Shown: positions 8,333 to 16,153, counted from the stretch's first letter. The stretch is DNA of 64,000 nucleotides from Acidobacteria bacterium Mor1 (GCA_001664505.1 CP011806.1:1239537-1303536); one strand, 5' to 3'. Notes: generated from the letters alone by a model not told the origin. Made by a program: numbers and translations.

Positions 8333-8485
8333 CTAAAGTGCGGCCGTCAAGATGTAAGTCGCGAGAGCCGACACGAGGGCTGAAGCAATCGCAAGCCACA
8401 CCTGCGACCGCTGCTCCTGTCCAGCCTCTAGCTGCTGGACCCGATGTTCGAGAACGATTAGCTTAGCGCGTAGCCGAGCATTCAA
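8333..8485 (-). CDS. Small coiled-coil / single-TM protein
   Basis: A 50-residue frame from TTG 8485 with GGAGGGG just upstream. Residues 1-27 form an amphipathic helix (KLIVLEHRVQQLEAGQEQ), and residues 30-50 are a hydrophobic C-terminal membrane helix. It ends nine bases before a strong intrinsic terminator. A second frame of the same design (short coil then C-terminal membrane helix) lies at 8750-8908. Size and layout resemble small tail-anchored or phage-type membrane proteins, but no family is recognised. Confidence 0.55.
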   Translation of the reverse strand: MNARLRAKLIVLEHRVQQLEAGQEQRSQVWLAIASALVSALATYILTAAL

Positions 8486-8749
8486 GACCCCTCCGGAAGG
8501 TCGTTACCTAAACCCCTGACCCGCTCCGATCGCGGGCATCCAGCCCGGAGAACGGCGCAAGGCGCACTACACCCCTCTGATTACCGTTTCGATATCCAGG
8601 TGTATGCAACAGTTGCACTGATTCTCCGTCAACAAACCACAACGTGGCTTGTCCGTTTACTGGCCGATCCCCTTGACACCAAATCCTATACACCACGAAA
8701 GCGAATCCGTCAAATCAGACAAAAGAACTGCGAGATGTCGCCTCGAACG

Positions 8750-8908
8750 TCAGATCAGCCCGGCAATCACCGCCGTAATCGCCGAACTGACCACTGCCAC
8801 AATCACCGAACTCAGCATCTGCCTACGCCAACGGTAATGACTCTCAAGCAAGCTCAATCGCTGCTCGTGACCTTGAATCTGAACCTCTAGCTTGTTTCGT
8901 TTTCCCAT
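8750..8908 (-). CDS. Small coiled-coil / C-terminal TM protein
   Basis: 52 residues from ATG 8908. A charged N-terminal helix (KLEVQIQGHEQRLSLLESHY) is followed by WRRQ and a C-terminal hydrophobic stretch of about 20 residues. The design is the same as the protein at 8333-8485, suggesting distant paralogues or a repeated module in this element. The Shine-Dalgarno is weak. A start 32 residues upstream is possible but adds non-helical sequence. Function is unknown; a regulator or toxin-like membrane peptide is possible but unproven. Confidence 0.45.
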   Translation of the reverse strand: MGKRNKLEVQIQGHEQRLSLLESHYRWRRQMLSSVIVAVVSSAITAVIAGLI

Positions 8909-9427
8909 CTGACTTCGACCTATCAGTTGCGGCCAACAAGGTGGACGTTGCTGACCGTGCCTACGCGATTCACGGTACACCAGGCTCAGCGAATAAAACC
9001 GCAACCAGTGATGAAGGCGTTTTCTACGGACAACAAATACCTACCAGCCACAACCGAACTTGCCCAGCACTCGGGTTGTTACCCGTACTTTCCCAACACT
9101 AACCCGGGGTTTCGTGCAGACACGACACCCTCACTCAGCTCAACTCTTGACGGGAATTACTCGTAACGTGTGCGATGGCCCTGAAAGGCCATCCCATAGT
9201 ATGCACAACAGGGTCTAGACCAGTTGATTCTTAACTACCAATAAACAGGACCTAGATAGCAGCGTCAAACACCCCCTGAGAGGCCAGAGAATCCCCAAGG
9301 TCAGGCAAACTAAGTCGAACCATCTATGCTATTGAGTGTAGAGCCACGGATGTGGCTGTTCATTACCTCTTTTAGCCTCACCCGAGATCGGCTGCCCTAA
9401 CCTCCTGGGGCAGCCTTTCCTTGGGAC
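8909..9427. other. Gene-poor stretch of island 1
   Basis: No supported coding sequence. Visible structures are a 7-bp hairpin GATGGCC/GGCCATC at 9174-9193 and a terminator-like hairpin at 9390-9415. Base composition is more AT-rich than the host genes on either side of the element. Confidence 0.5.
9390..9415 (+). terminator. Terminator-like hairpin
   Basis: GGCTGCCC pairs with GGGCAGCC across a 10-base loop, followed by TTTCCTT on the plus strand. It lies 13 bases beyond the stop of the leftward gene ending at 9428, so it may also mark the end of the PadR operon. Confidence 0.6.
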
Positions 9428-10294
9428 TTACTCGTAGCAAGAGCACACGGCAAGGGGCCGCTTGCCCTGCTGATCGAACACGTACCAGTAGAGGGCGCTC
9501 TTCGCTCCTTCAGCCTGTGTTTCGGCTTCCGCTCTGACTGCCGAGGTCGGACGATCCTCGTAGCAGATCCCGTCAGCGACGACTTCGATGATCTGTGCGT
9601 TTACACCGATGGACCCGGGGATGCACCGGTCTAAGGGAGGACCGACGCCCACTGCCCTGTCCTCATCGGCTGGCCCTCCAGCTACTTCGTCTTGCTTCGG
9701 AAACCACGGAAGATCGCTAAGGTGGGGCAAGTTCAATGAAACCGTCCAGGCGCCGATATTGAAGGACAGAATCCATGAGCCAACGAGAAGACCAAACAGC
9801 TTCCGTATCTGACCAACAGACAGTTGTCGAATCCACCAGTGCAGTGGCTTCCCTGCCAAGCCGGCCGGCTCCGGAACTGGCTCTGATTGCGCTGCGTCCA
9901 CTTCCCTATTCATGGGAGGTTCAGGTCGTCCTTCATTCGACTGTTCCGGCTCGTCAGACGGCCTTTCGGAAACGAGCCCCAATTGCCTATCACGTTTCAC
10001 GTTCTGCAACAGGATCTCTAGATGGTCCTTGTATGCCCTTATCAGATCCGGAATGGTGTGCCGATGCCCGACTCGCTGCTGTGCGTATCCGCGCCATGCT
10101 CGATGAAACCAAGTACGTTCGCGGTCACCGACGGCGGTGGTCAGTCGTATCGCGGTGGCTTCTTGCCACTGTCGAACTGCTTCACGAAGACGCCGAGGAT
10201 CATTGGCAAGATCCTGTGAACCCGAGATCTCGGTCAGAGCTTGCAGCCGCTCAACAATGACCTGCTCTTGCTTGGATACGTTCTCTTCGGGCAT
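9428..10294 (-). CDS. Hypothetical membrane protein, last gene of PadR operon
   Basis: 288 residues and not recognised. The N-terminal 110 residues are charged and helical (RLREAVRQWQEATAIRL, YAQQRVGH). A Pro/Glu-rich linker follows, then a membrane segment around residues 165-195 (LFGLLVGSWILSFNIGAW) and a C-terminal domain with several cysteines (CIPGS, GICYED, CSCYE). That layout suggests a cytoplasmic helical part and an exported, perhaps disulfide-bonded, tail. It lies 42 bases downstream of the 155-residue gene on the same strand and is probably the fourth gene of the PadR-led operon. Confidence 0.6.
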   Translation of the reverse strand: MPEENVSKQEQVIVERLQALTEISGSQDLANDPRRLREAVRQWQEATAIRLTTAVGDRERTWFHRAWRGYAQQRVGHRHTIPDLIRAYKDHLEILLQNVKRDRQLGLVSERPSDEPEQSNEGRPEPPMNREVDAAQSEPVPEPAGLAGKPLHWWIRQLSVGQIRKLFGLLVGSWILSFNIGAWTVSLNLPHLSDLPWFPKQDEVAGGPADEDRAVGVGPPLDRCIPGSIGVNAQIIEVVADGICYEDRPTSAVRAEAETQAEGAKSALYWYVFDQQGKRPLAVCSCYE

Positions 10295-10336
10295 GAGGGA
10301 AGTGCAGCCGGGCTGTTGATTTTGGAGGTACCTTCT

Positions 10337-10804
10337 TTACGACGCAGACTTCCAGGCAGAGACTACGAGGTTCTTGAGGGATTCCACTAGGTGTTCCACG
10401 ATGGTCTCGCACAAGACGAAGTAGCCACGAAGGCGAACAAGCCGGGCCTTCCCCTTCCCATGCTGTTCGAGAGCTTCACGGTACTCGTAGTCGATGTCCA
10501 CGATGGTCGGCTTGAACACATTCTCAACGGTTCGTGGTGAGGTTAGGAACTCGACAAAGGCGAGAAAGCGGGCTCTTCCCGTCAGCTCTGACCTTGCCGG
10601 AACATGTCGCCTCCGGTTGTCTTCCCGAAACTTGGCAAGCAGCTCAGCAACTTTCCAGCTGCGTGAGAATTCCGGTTTGCTCTCGAGCTGGAACGTAATC
10701 GTGGCTTCACCAGTAGCTGACCGGAGGAATTCGTTCAGTTCGTCCGCACCCTTGATGGAGCCATCCTTTGCGATGGACACGACGAATTCGCGTTCGAATC
10801 CCAT
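10337..10804 (-). CDS. Solitary permease-prefix-like protein B
   Basis: 155 residues. The C-terminal half (NVFKPTIVDIDYEYREALEQ, KARLVRLRGYFVLCETIVEHL) matches the C-terminal half of the preceding gene product in pattern. Both resemble the prefix domain found in front of some MacB/FtsX-type permeases encoded beside PadR regulators, but no permease follows here. The start ATG at 10804 directly abuts the upstream stop at 10805, with no intervening base, so translation is probably coupled. The N-terminal half is not recognised. Confidence 0.6.
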   Translation of the reverse strand: MGFEREFVVSIAKDGSIKGADELNEFLRSATGEATITFQLESKPEFSRSWKVAELLAKFREDNRRRHVPARSELTGRARFLAFVEFLTSPRTVENVFKPTIVDIDYEYREALEQHGKGKARLVRLRGYFVLCETIVEHLVESLKNLVVSAWKSAS

Positions 10805-11311
10805 CTACGAAGCCGCCTTCCAAAGCTGAACCACAAGCTTGACCACGGAGATGGGAAGCTGAGCGACAACGGCAGACCAGAAGGACCAGTAGCCACGAAG
10901 AAGGGTGAACCGGGCCTTCCACTTCTTGCCCTCGTGTAGGGCTTCGAAGTGCTCATGGCGCATATCCAGAATGGCGGGCTCCAGTATCTTGTCGAACGTG
11001 CCCTTGGAAAATAAGCAGCATGCGAAACGAAGCAGAGCAGAGCCAGGCACGGCAAGAATCACTTTCTTCCGCCCGCCACCAGACGAACTCGCGGGTCGGT
11101 GATGGTCGGGCTGCACGCGGAACGCAGGGTACCTTGACACGATGTACTCAACGACTTGGGACGCTGTGTCCTCTGGTGGAATGCCAGCACCAAGCGAGTG
11201 CCTGATCAGAACAAAGACTTGGCGACGCTCCTCTTTGCTTAGGGCTAACCCGATGCGATGTAGTCGCTCGTAAACGTATTGCTCCAACTCAACGTCCAGC
11301 GACTCGTACAT
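10805..11311 (-). CDS. Solitary permease-prefix-like protein A
   Basis: 168 residues from ATG 11311, preceded by GGAGGGG; the ATG overlaps the PadR stop (TGATG). The N-terminal part is helical and acidic (YESLDVELEQYVYERLHRI). The C-terminal part has LEPAILDMRHEHFEALHEG and KARFTLLRGYWSFWSAVV, the pattern also present in the next gene. A membrane helix may start near residue 140. It resembles the short prefix domains associated with PadR-controlled permeases, but stands alone. The function of such solitary copies is unknown. Confidence 0.62.
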   Translation of the reverse strand: MYESLDVELEQYVYERLHRIGLALSKEERRQVFVLIRHSLGAGIPPEDTASQVVEYIVSRYPAFRVQPDHHRPASSSGGGRKKVILAVPGSALLRFACCLFSKGTFDKILEPAILDMRHEHFEALHEGKKWKARFTLLRGYWSFWSAVVAQLPISVVKLVVQLWKAAS

Positions 11312-11604
11312 CAGCACCCCTCCGGCAAGAGGGAGGCACCACGAAGCTGCCAAGCAGCAAGCACCTGCTGACCAAGACCCGTGATGGTGAAGAGACGCCG
11401 GGGCATCCCTGCCTCACCAGGGTCCTTCTCAAGCCGAGACTCAACGTAGCCCTTGTCAGCCATCCGGCTCAGGGTCACGTAAACAGTCCCCCGCTTCAGC
11501 TTGTCAGGGGCAGCCTTGACCATCTCAAGCCCGTACATATCCCGCTTGTTCACGAGGAGTTCGAGGATTAGGGCTTCTTTCGGAGAGAGATTCAGTGAGT
11601 TCAT
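11311..11604 (-). CDS. PadR-family transcriptional regulator
   Basis: A 97-residue PadR winged helix: LSPKEALILELLVNKRDMYGLEMVKAA (helices 1-2), KRGTVYVTLSRMADKGYVES (recognition helix and wing) and MPRRLFTITGLGQQVL. PadR proteins are dimeric repressors, often autoregulated and often controlling transporter or prefix-domain genes. The start codon lies inside a perfect inverted repeat that also covers the -10 box, so the gene probably represses itself and the three coupled genes downstream. Confidence 0.9.
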   Translation of the reverse strand: MNSLNLSPKEALILELLVNKRDMYGLEMVKAAPDKLKRGTVYVTLSRMADKGYVESRLEKDPGEAGMPRRLFTITGLGQQVLAAWQLRGASLLPEGC

Positions 11605-11619
11605 ACAGGGAGTATGAAC
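11599..11619 (-). promoter_or_regulatory. Perfect palindromic operator over padR start
   Basis: GTTCATAC-TCCCT-GTATGAAC on the minus strand: two perfect 8-base arms around a 5-base spacer. It overlaps both the -10 element (11616-11611) and the padR ATG (11604-11602). It is very likely the PadR binding site. Confidence 0.8.
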
Positions 11620-11639
11620 GAGTCTTACAAACCTGTCAA
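11611..11639 (-). promoter_or_regulatory. Promoter of the PadR operon
   Basis: TTGACA (11639-11634), 17 bases, then CATACT (11616-11611). The expected start point is within a base or two of the ATG at 11604, so the transcript would be leaderless or nearly so. Confidence 0.8.
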
Positions 11640-11812
11640 CCCACCCGGAAATGCGTCAGAAATTGGGATAAATACAGCATGTCGAAATTTCTGTTTTTTT
11701 TGAAAGGGGCGAGCGGGTTTTCGGGAAGAGCCCACGTGGCCATCCAGGACGCAAGAGCGCCCAACACTGCGCTCAGGACGAGCATGAGAAGCTGGAGAAG
11801 GAGTTCTCCCAT
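11636..11812 (-). CDS. Possible small membrane protein upstream of padR
   Basis: A 58-residue frame with a strongly hydrophobic N-terminal helix (residues 2-28, ELLLQLLMLVLSAVLGALAS) and a basic-aromatic tail. It ends inside the -35 box of the padR promoter and includes a run of eight A residues. The Shine-Dalgarno is weak. Its design recalls the other small membrane proteins of this element. It could be chance. Confidence 0.35.
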   Translation of the reverse strand: MGELLLQLLMLVLSAVLGALASWMATWALPENPLAPFKKNRNFDMLYLSQFLTHFRVG

Positions 11813-11942
11813 ACTTCGACTGTACCCCGAGGCATGGCCACGGGCAAATCAGCCCCCTCCCAAATACGGGAATCCGACTAAACGTCTCAAGTCCCTTAGG
11901 AAATATCAACAGTGAGACACCACATCAGGAAGGGACTCGAAG

Positions 11943-12476
11943 ATGAAGGAACAGTGGCAGACACTACCGGCCAACAGCCAGTACGAAGTATCAGATCAGG
12001 GTAGGGTTTGGAACAGGGAGACGGGGCATCTACTCAGTCCTGGCAAACAATCCAAAGGCTACCTGTCCGTCAACCTCTACATCAGACAACCCAAAGGAAA
12101 ACCCAAGAAGCGGAAATGCCACCTGGTTCACAGGCTGGTTGCATCAGCTTTCCTTGGTCCCTGCCCCAAGAACCTAAGCGTCAACCACAAGGACGGAAAC
12201 AAGACCAACAACCAGGTCTCCAACCTGGAGTACCTGACCCTCTCAGACAACATCCGCCATGCAATGCAAACAGGGTTGATTGGTGTTCACGGTGAGAAGA
12301 ACAACCGGGCCACCATCAGCAGAAGCAAGGCTTTCAGGATCCTGATCTGTTGTTGGTACGGAGCCAAAGACAGGAAGATCTCTGAGAGCTACAAGGTCAA
12401 GAAACACATCGTCTCGACATCAGGAACGGGCGTACCTAGAAGTGCTTCGACTGGTACCGAGACAGAGAGGGATTGA
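11943..12476 (+). CDS. NUMOD4/HNH homing-type endonuclease
   Basis: 177 residues. A NUMOD4 segment (WQTLPANSQYEVSDQGRVWN) opens the protein. The HNH nuclease core follows (HRLVASAFLGPCP, SVNHKDGNKTNNQVSNLEYLT), with the metal-binding His/Asn/His set intact. A C-terminal helix-turn-helix-like region comes next. The last residues look frameshifted: another frame near 12412-12440 reads DIRNGRT then stop, the usual end of NUMOD1-type DNA-binding tails, so about 20 terminal residues here are probably wrong. GGAAGGGA precedes the ATG. Such enzymes are selfish elements that cut DNA at specific sites; this one rides in island 1 near its right end. Confidence 0.85.
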   Translation: MKEQWQTLPANSQYEVSDQGRVWNRETGHLLSPGKQSKGYLSVNLYIRQPKGKPKKRKCHLVHRLVASAFLGPCPKNLSVNHKDGNKTNNQVSNLEYLTLSDNIRHAMQTGLIGVHGEKNNRATISRSKAFRILICCWYGAKDRKISESYKVKKHIVSTSGTGVPRSASTGTETERD

Positions 12477-12558
12477 GGAAGACCGGCTAGATCGCTTGAT
12501 TCTGGGTTGTTGTAGCCGTAAGTAGCTGGCCGGAGGTGCGCTATGACTGTTCGAAAGA

Positions 12559-12598
12559 ACTGCCAGTCACGCGCTCTCCCAGCTGAGCTACAGCCCCA
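12559..12598 (-). repeat. attachment-site repeat with truncated tRNA-Ala 5' half
   Basis: Identical to 7180-7219 in direct orientation. It is the original 5' half of the chromosomal tRNA-Ala gene, stranded at the right end of the element without acceptor 3' strand, T arm or CCA, so it cannot make a tRNA. Confidence 0.92.
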
Positions 12599-14339
12599 CA
12601 TGCGCGGAAGATCGGGCATTCTGGCACGCCGTCCCCTGGGGGTCAAGGAACGGCGCATGGTCTTTCCATTCGGGCCCATCCCGGCGCCCCGGGCGGCGAA
12701 TCCTGCGGGGCGCCGCCTTGCCCACAAGGACGATATCCCGGGCGCTCAGCTCCACCCCGTCGACCCGGCTGTCCCCCGGAATCCGGGTCCAGGCGGCCAG
12801 ATCCACCGCCGGAAGCTCGAGCATGCCGACGAAGATCTCCGCGGGCCAGCAGGCGTGGCGGCCGGCGACCCAGAGGCGCTCACGGGGATCCTGCAGGCTG
12901 CCGGGTTCGAACGCGGCCGCCTGGATCTCCAGACCGGCAGGCCCCCAGACACGGCGCGGGCCGAGGTTTCCGAGAACGGGGTCGCCCCCTGCGTCGTCGA
13001 GCAACACGATGGCGGATTCGTCCTCTTCCGGGCTGTACCAGAGCGAGACCACCGGGGTGCGATCTCCGGACCGCCGCAAGGCGAACAGCCGAACAGGCTC
13101 GCTGTCCGGCGGCAAGGCAAGGGGCCGCAATCCACGGCCGGCACAGGCCTCACGCAGACAGTCGACGCCGAAGGCACGGATGGTTGCCGAGCCGCGGCCC
13201 TCGGCGCCCCTCGCCACCAACAGCGTGGGCGATCCCTCCCGGTCCACCAGCAGCGCGTCGGTCACCGGCGCGTCCCCCATCAGGCTCGCGACCTGCCGGC
13301 CCCAGACGTTGACCACCCGTACCGTGGCACCCTCGACCTCGAGGCCCCAGGCGCGATCGTTCATCTTCCAGGCCCAGCCTGCCGGCAGGAACAGCATGAG
13401 CAACGCCGCCAGGACCATGGGCAGCCAGACCTGGCCGAAGTCCGATGGGATCCTGCGCCCGGCTCGCCCGATCCGGAGATGCCCTCCGCTGCGATAGAGG
13501 CTGAATCGATCGGGATGGCGCTCGATCGATTCCAGGGCCTGCTGCATCTTGCCTGCGCTCTGGAAACGGTGGGCCGGGTCCGGAGACAACGCCTGGAGCA
13601 GCACGCCCCGCACCGACGGCGGCAGCGACTCCGAGACTCCCTCGGGCCCCGCGGGAGGTTCGCCGGCCAACGCCTCGTGGCAAAGCGCCGCGCAGGAGTA
13701 GAGGTCGGCGCGATGATCGACCGCCTCCCCTGCCGCGACCTCCGGCGCCATGTACTCCCGAGTCCCCTCGGCGGTCGCCCCCGCGTCGGGAATTCCCATC
13801 CGCCGGGCCAGGCCGTAGTCGACGACCCGTACCCCCTCGTCGGTCAGCATGACGTTGTGCGGCTTGATGTCCCGGTGAGTCACCCCTCGGCCATGGAGGT
13901 ACTCGAGGGCCGATAGCACCGGCACGACCACCGAAAGCGCCGCGGCGAAATCCATCGGGCCGTCCCGGCGCAGCCGTTCCGCCAGGCTCTCCCCCTCGAG
14001 GTATTCGCTGACCAGGTAGGGCTGCCCCGACTCCTCCCCCAGGTCGAGGTTGCGTACCAGGGCCGGGTGGTCGAGGTGCAGCAGCAGCTCGGGACGCTGC
14101 TCGAAGGATTCGCCGCTGTCCGGCGCCGGCTCCGCGATGACCTTGAGGGCGACGACCCGCGACAACCACTGATCGGCCGCCCGGTAGACCTGGCCCATGC
14201 CGCCGCGCCCGATACGCTCGACGATCTTGTAGCGGCCGGCGAACAGGGCTCCCGGCCGCAACTCCTGTTCTTCGAGAGCCGCCCGGCGCCGCTCTGGATC
14301 GACCCTTCCGGTCGGGCGACTGTCGCCCTTGTGGGTCAA
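12588..14339 (-). CDS. Transmembrane Ser/Thr protein kinase
   Basis: 583 residues. The kinase domain (about 36-290) has GRGGMG (44-49), the VALK lysine (K66), HRDIKPHN (D157, N162), DYG in place of DFG (174-176) and APE (198-200). One membrane helix follows (about 302-325). The C-terminal 250 residues lie outside the membrane and look like a sensor domain of no recognised family. It phosphorylates proteins on Ser/Thr, probably including FHA partners. Its start overlaps the upstream FHA gene stop by four bases (ATGA). Its TAG stop is formed by bases of the truncated tRNA-Ala, so kinase and tRNA overlapped even before the element inserted. Confidence 0.92.
   Translation of the reverse strand: MTHKGDSRPTGRVDPERRRAALEEQELRPGALFAGRYKIVERIGRGGMGQVYRAADQWLSRVVALKVIAEPAPDSGESFEQRPELLLHLDHPALVRNLDLGEESGQPYLVSEYLEGESLAERLRRDGPMDFAAALSVVVPVLSALEYLHGRGVTHRDIKPHNVMLTDEGVRVVDYGLARRMGIPDAGATAEGTREYMAPEVAAGEAVDHRADLYSCAALCHEALAGEPPAGPEGVSESLPPSVRGVLLQALSPDPAHRFQSAGKMQQALESIERHPDRFSLYRSGGHLRIGRAGRRIPSDFGQVWLPMVLAALLMLFLPAGWAWKMNDRAWGLEVEGATVRVVNVWGRQVASLMGDAPVTDALLVDREGSPTLLVARGAEGRGSATIRAFGVDCLREACAGRGLRPLALPPDSEPVRLFALRRSGDRTPVVSLWYSPEEDESAIVLLDDAGGDPVLGNLGPRRVWGPAGLEIQAAAFEPGSLQDPRERLWVAGRHACWPAEIFVGMLELPAVDLAAWTRIPGDSRVDGVELSARDIVLVGKAAPRRIRRPGRRDGPEWKDHAPFLDPQGTACQNARSSAHVGL
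12618..12646 (-). promoter_or_regulatory. Original tRNA-Ala promoter, now orphaned
   Basis: TTGACC (12646-12641), 17 bases, CAGAAT (12623-12618), 20 bases before the truncated tRNA. It lies within the 3' end of the Ser/Thr kinase frame. After integration it can only transcribe the half tRNA and the element beyond. Confidence 0.55.
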
Positions 14340-16153
14340 GGGCGGCGGGTACCTTCGCCGAACTTCTTGACCTTCTGCACCAGGTTCTTGCGGGCGATCC
14401 CGGCGTCGACGGCAGCAGAAGTGTAGTTGTCGTTGTGCTTGCGCATCAGCCGCTCGAAGTACATCAACTGGAACATGCTCTTGGCCTCGCGCCAGCGGCA
14501 GCTCAGGGCGTGGACCAGCTGGTCCATGGGCGAATGCCGTTCTTCCTGGACCCGGGCCAACGGCGTCGCGTCCCGGTCGAGAATCGAGTCGACGGCATGC
14601 AGCACCGCCTGATGCATCATGCTGCGCAGTTCAGCGATGTTGCCCGGCCAGGCATGCTGGCGCAGCGAATCGCAGAGTTCACTGGAGAGCCCGCGGAAGT
14701 GCTTGTGCGCGCCGTAACCGAATGCCCGCACGAAATGCCAGGCCAGGGGCACGATGTCCTCGGGGCGTTCCCGTAGCGGGGGCAGCACGATCGGCTGATC
14801 GAGGATCCGCTCCAGCAGCACCGGGGCGACGAATCCCCGCTCCTGCAGCACCTCCGGTTTGCGGCGGCTGGCCAACACGAGATGAGGATCCCGGCGCCCC
14901 TCTTCGATCCAGCGGGCCAGCAGGATCTGGTCCGCTGCGCTCAGATCCGCCACCTCGTCGAAGAACAGGGTGCCGCCGCGGGCCAGGCCGGCCCATCCGT
15001 CCTGCCGCTCGATCGAGAGCTGGGCCTCCAGTTCGTTTTCCGCCAGCTCGCCGCAGCGCACCACCAGGTGCGGACCGGCCGAACGGACGCCACGCCCATG
15101 GAGATAGCGGGACACCTGGTCCGCTCCGGTTCCGGTCTCACCGCAGATCAGCGTGACCGGCCCGGTGGACTCCACGGCCGACGCCACCTGGGCGCGCAAG
15201 CGGCACATGACCTCGCTATGGCCGAGCAGGGCGCCACAGTCGGCGGGCTGATCGCCGAAGCCCGGGAAGGACGCACCCTGCGACAGCGCCTGGCGAGTCC
15301 GCTCGGCTTCGGCGCGATGGCTCTCGTTTTCCAGCACGATACCCAGGGCCTGAAGCACCGGCCGGTGGGTCCGCAGGCTTGCCCGCAACATACCGACCCG
15401 GTCGGGCGGGCACTCGAACGAAAGGCAAAGCGGCCGGGGCGCCCGGGTGAGCTCGGACACGACCATCACGGTACCGGGGAAACCCTCGATGTCCCGCACG
15501 CGAATCTCGTCACCCTCGGTCTGTAGCAACGCATCGGCCGCTTCGTTCAGCGGGATCGACAGATCGCCGGAACGGGTTCGCACGTTCCAGCGGCCGAGCA
15601 CCGGCTCGAAGGCCCAGAGTCGAATCCCGTCGGCGCCGATGGCCTGGCGCACCCGCTCGAGGGAACCGTCGAGATCGGGGCCCCCGCCGTCACCGCGATC
15701 ACGAGACGCCGCCATCAGTTCCGACGCCAGCCCCAGCACATCCCCGTCGCCGCGCTCTCGCTCGCCGGTCAGCAGGCGAAAGACCCGCTCTCCGATCTGC
15801 TCCCCTGTCGGGATCGCGCGCTGGGGTCTTGCCGGCGCGGAAGCCAGGACCAACACCCGGTCGCTGACCGCATCGGCCAGGTAGACCATGACCGTGCCGA
15901 GCAGGATCCGGTCGCCGGGTTCCAGCAGCGCATCGGTGACCCGGCTGCCGTTGACCCAGGTGCCGTTGGCCGAGCCGAGATCGAGGATGCGCACGCCGGA
16001 ACGGTCCAGACGGACCTCGGCGTGGATCGCCGAGACACCGTAGCCGTTGAGCCGGAGGTCGCTGTCCTCGGCGCTTCCGATGCGAATGGAACCAGGGCAC
16101 AGCGGTACCCGCTTTTCAGACGCAGCCGCACCTTTGACGTGCAGGTAGAACAA
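14336..16153 (-). CDS. FHA / sigma54-activator-like protein with degenerate AAA+ domain
   Basis: 605 residues. An FHA domain comes first (about 20-95, GSIRIGSAEDSDL, SAIHAEV, DLGSANGTWVNG). A GAF-like region follows (about 140-280), then an AAA+ domain (about 305-530) and a Fis-like helix-turn-helix (about 565-600). Walker A reads GETGTGAD (338-345): the lysine is alanine at 344. The GAFTGA loop that contacts sigma54 is missing. Walker B (FFDEV) and LPPLRERPEDI remain. The protein is therefore unlikely to be a normal ATP-driven activator. It may bind DNA and phospho-threonine as a scaffold for the kinase, whose start overlaps its stop. Confidence 0.85.
   Translation of the reverse strand: MFYLHVKGAAASEKRVPLCPGSIRIGSAEDSDLRLNGYGVSAIHAEVRLDRSGVRILDLGSANGTWVNGSRVTDALLEPGDRILLGTVMVYLADAVSDRVLVLASAPARPQRAIPTGEQIGERVFRLLTGERERGDGDVLGLASELMAASRDRGDGGGPDLDGSLERVRQAIGADGIRLWAFEPVLGRWNVRTRSGDLSIPLNEAADALLQTEGDEIRVRDIEGFPGTVMVVSELTRAPRPLCLSFECPPDRVGMLRASLRTHRPVLQALGIVLENESHRAEAERTRQALSQGASFPGFGDQPADCGALLGHSEVMCRLRAQVASAVESTGPVTLICGETGTGADQVSRYLHGRGVRSAGPHLVVRCGELAENELEAQLSIERQDGWAGLARGGTLFFDEVADLSAADQILLARWIEEGRRDPHLVLASRRKPEVLQERGFVAPVLLERILDQPIVLPPLRERPEDIVPLAWHFVRAFGYGAHKHFRGLSSELCDSLRQHAWPGNIAELRSMMHQAVLHAVDSILDRDATPLARVQEERHSPMDQLVHALSCRWREAKSMFQLMYFERLMRKHNDNYTSAAVDAGIARKNLVQKVKKFGEGTRRP

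Noticed and set aside
11595-11915. Plus-strand frame starting in the padR promoter
   Set aside because: Its start lies on the PadR operator and the sequence has no domain-like pattern.
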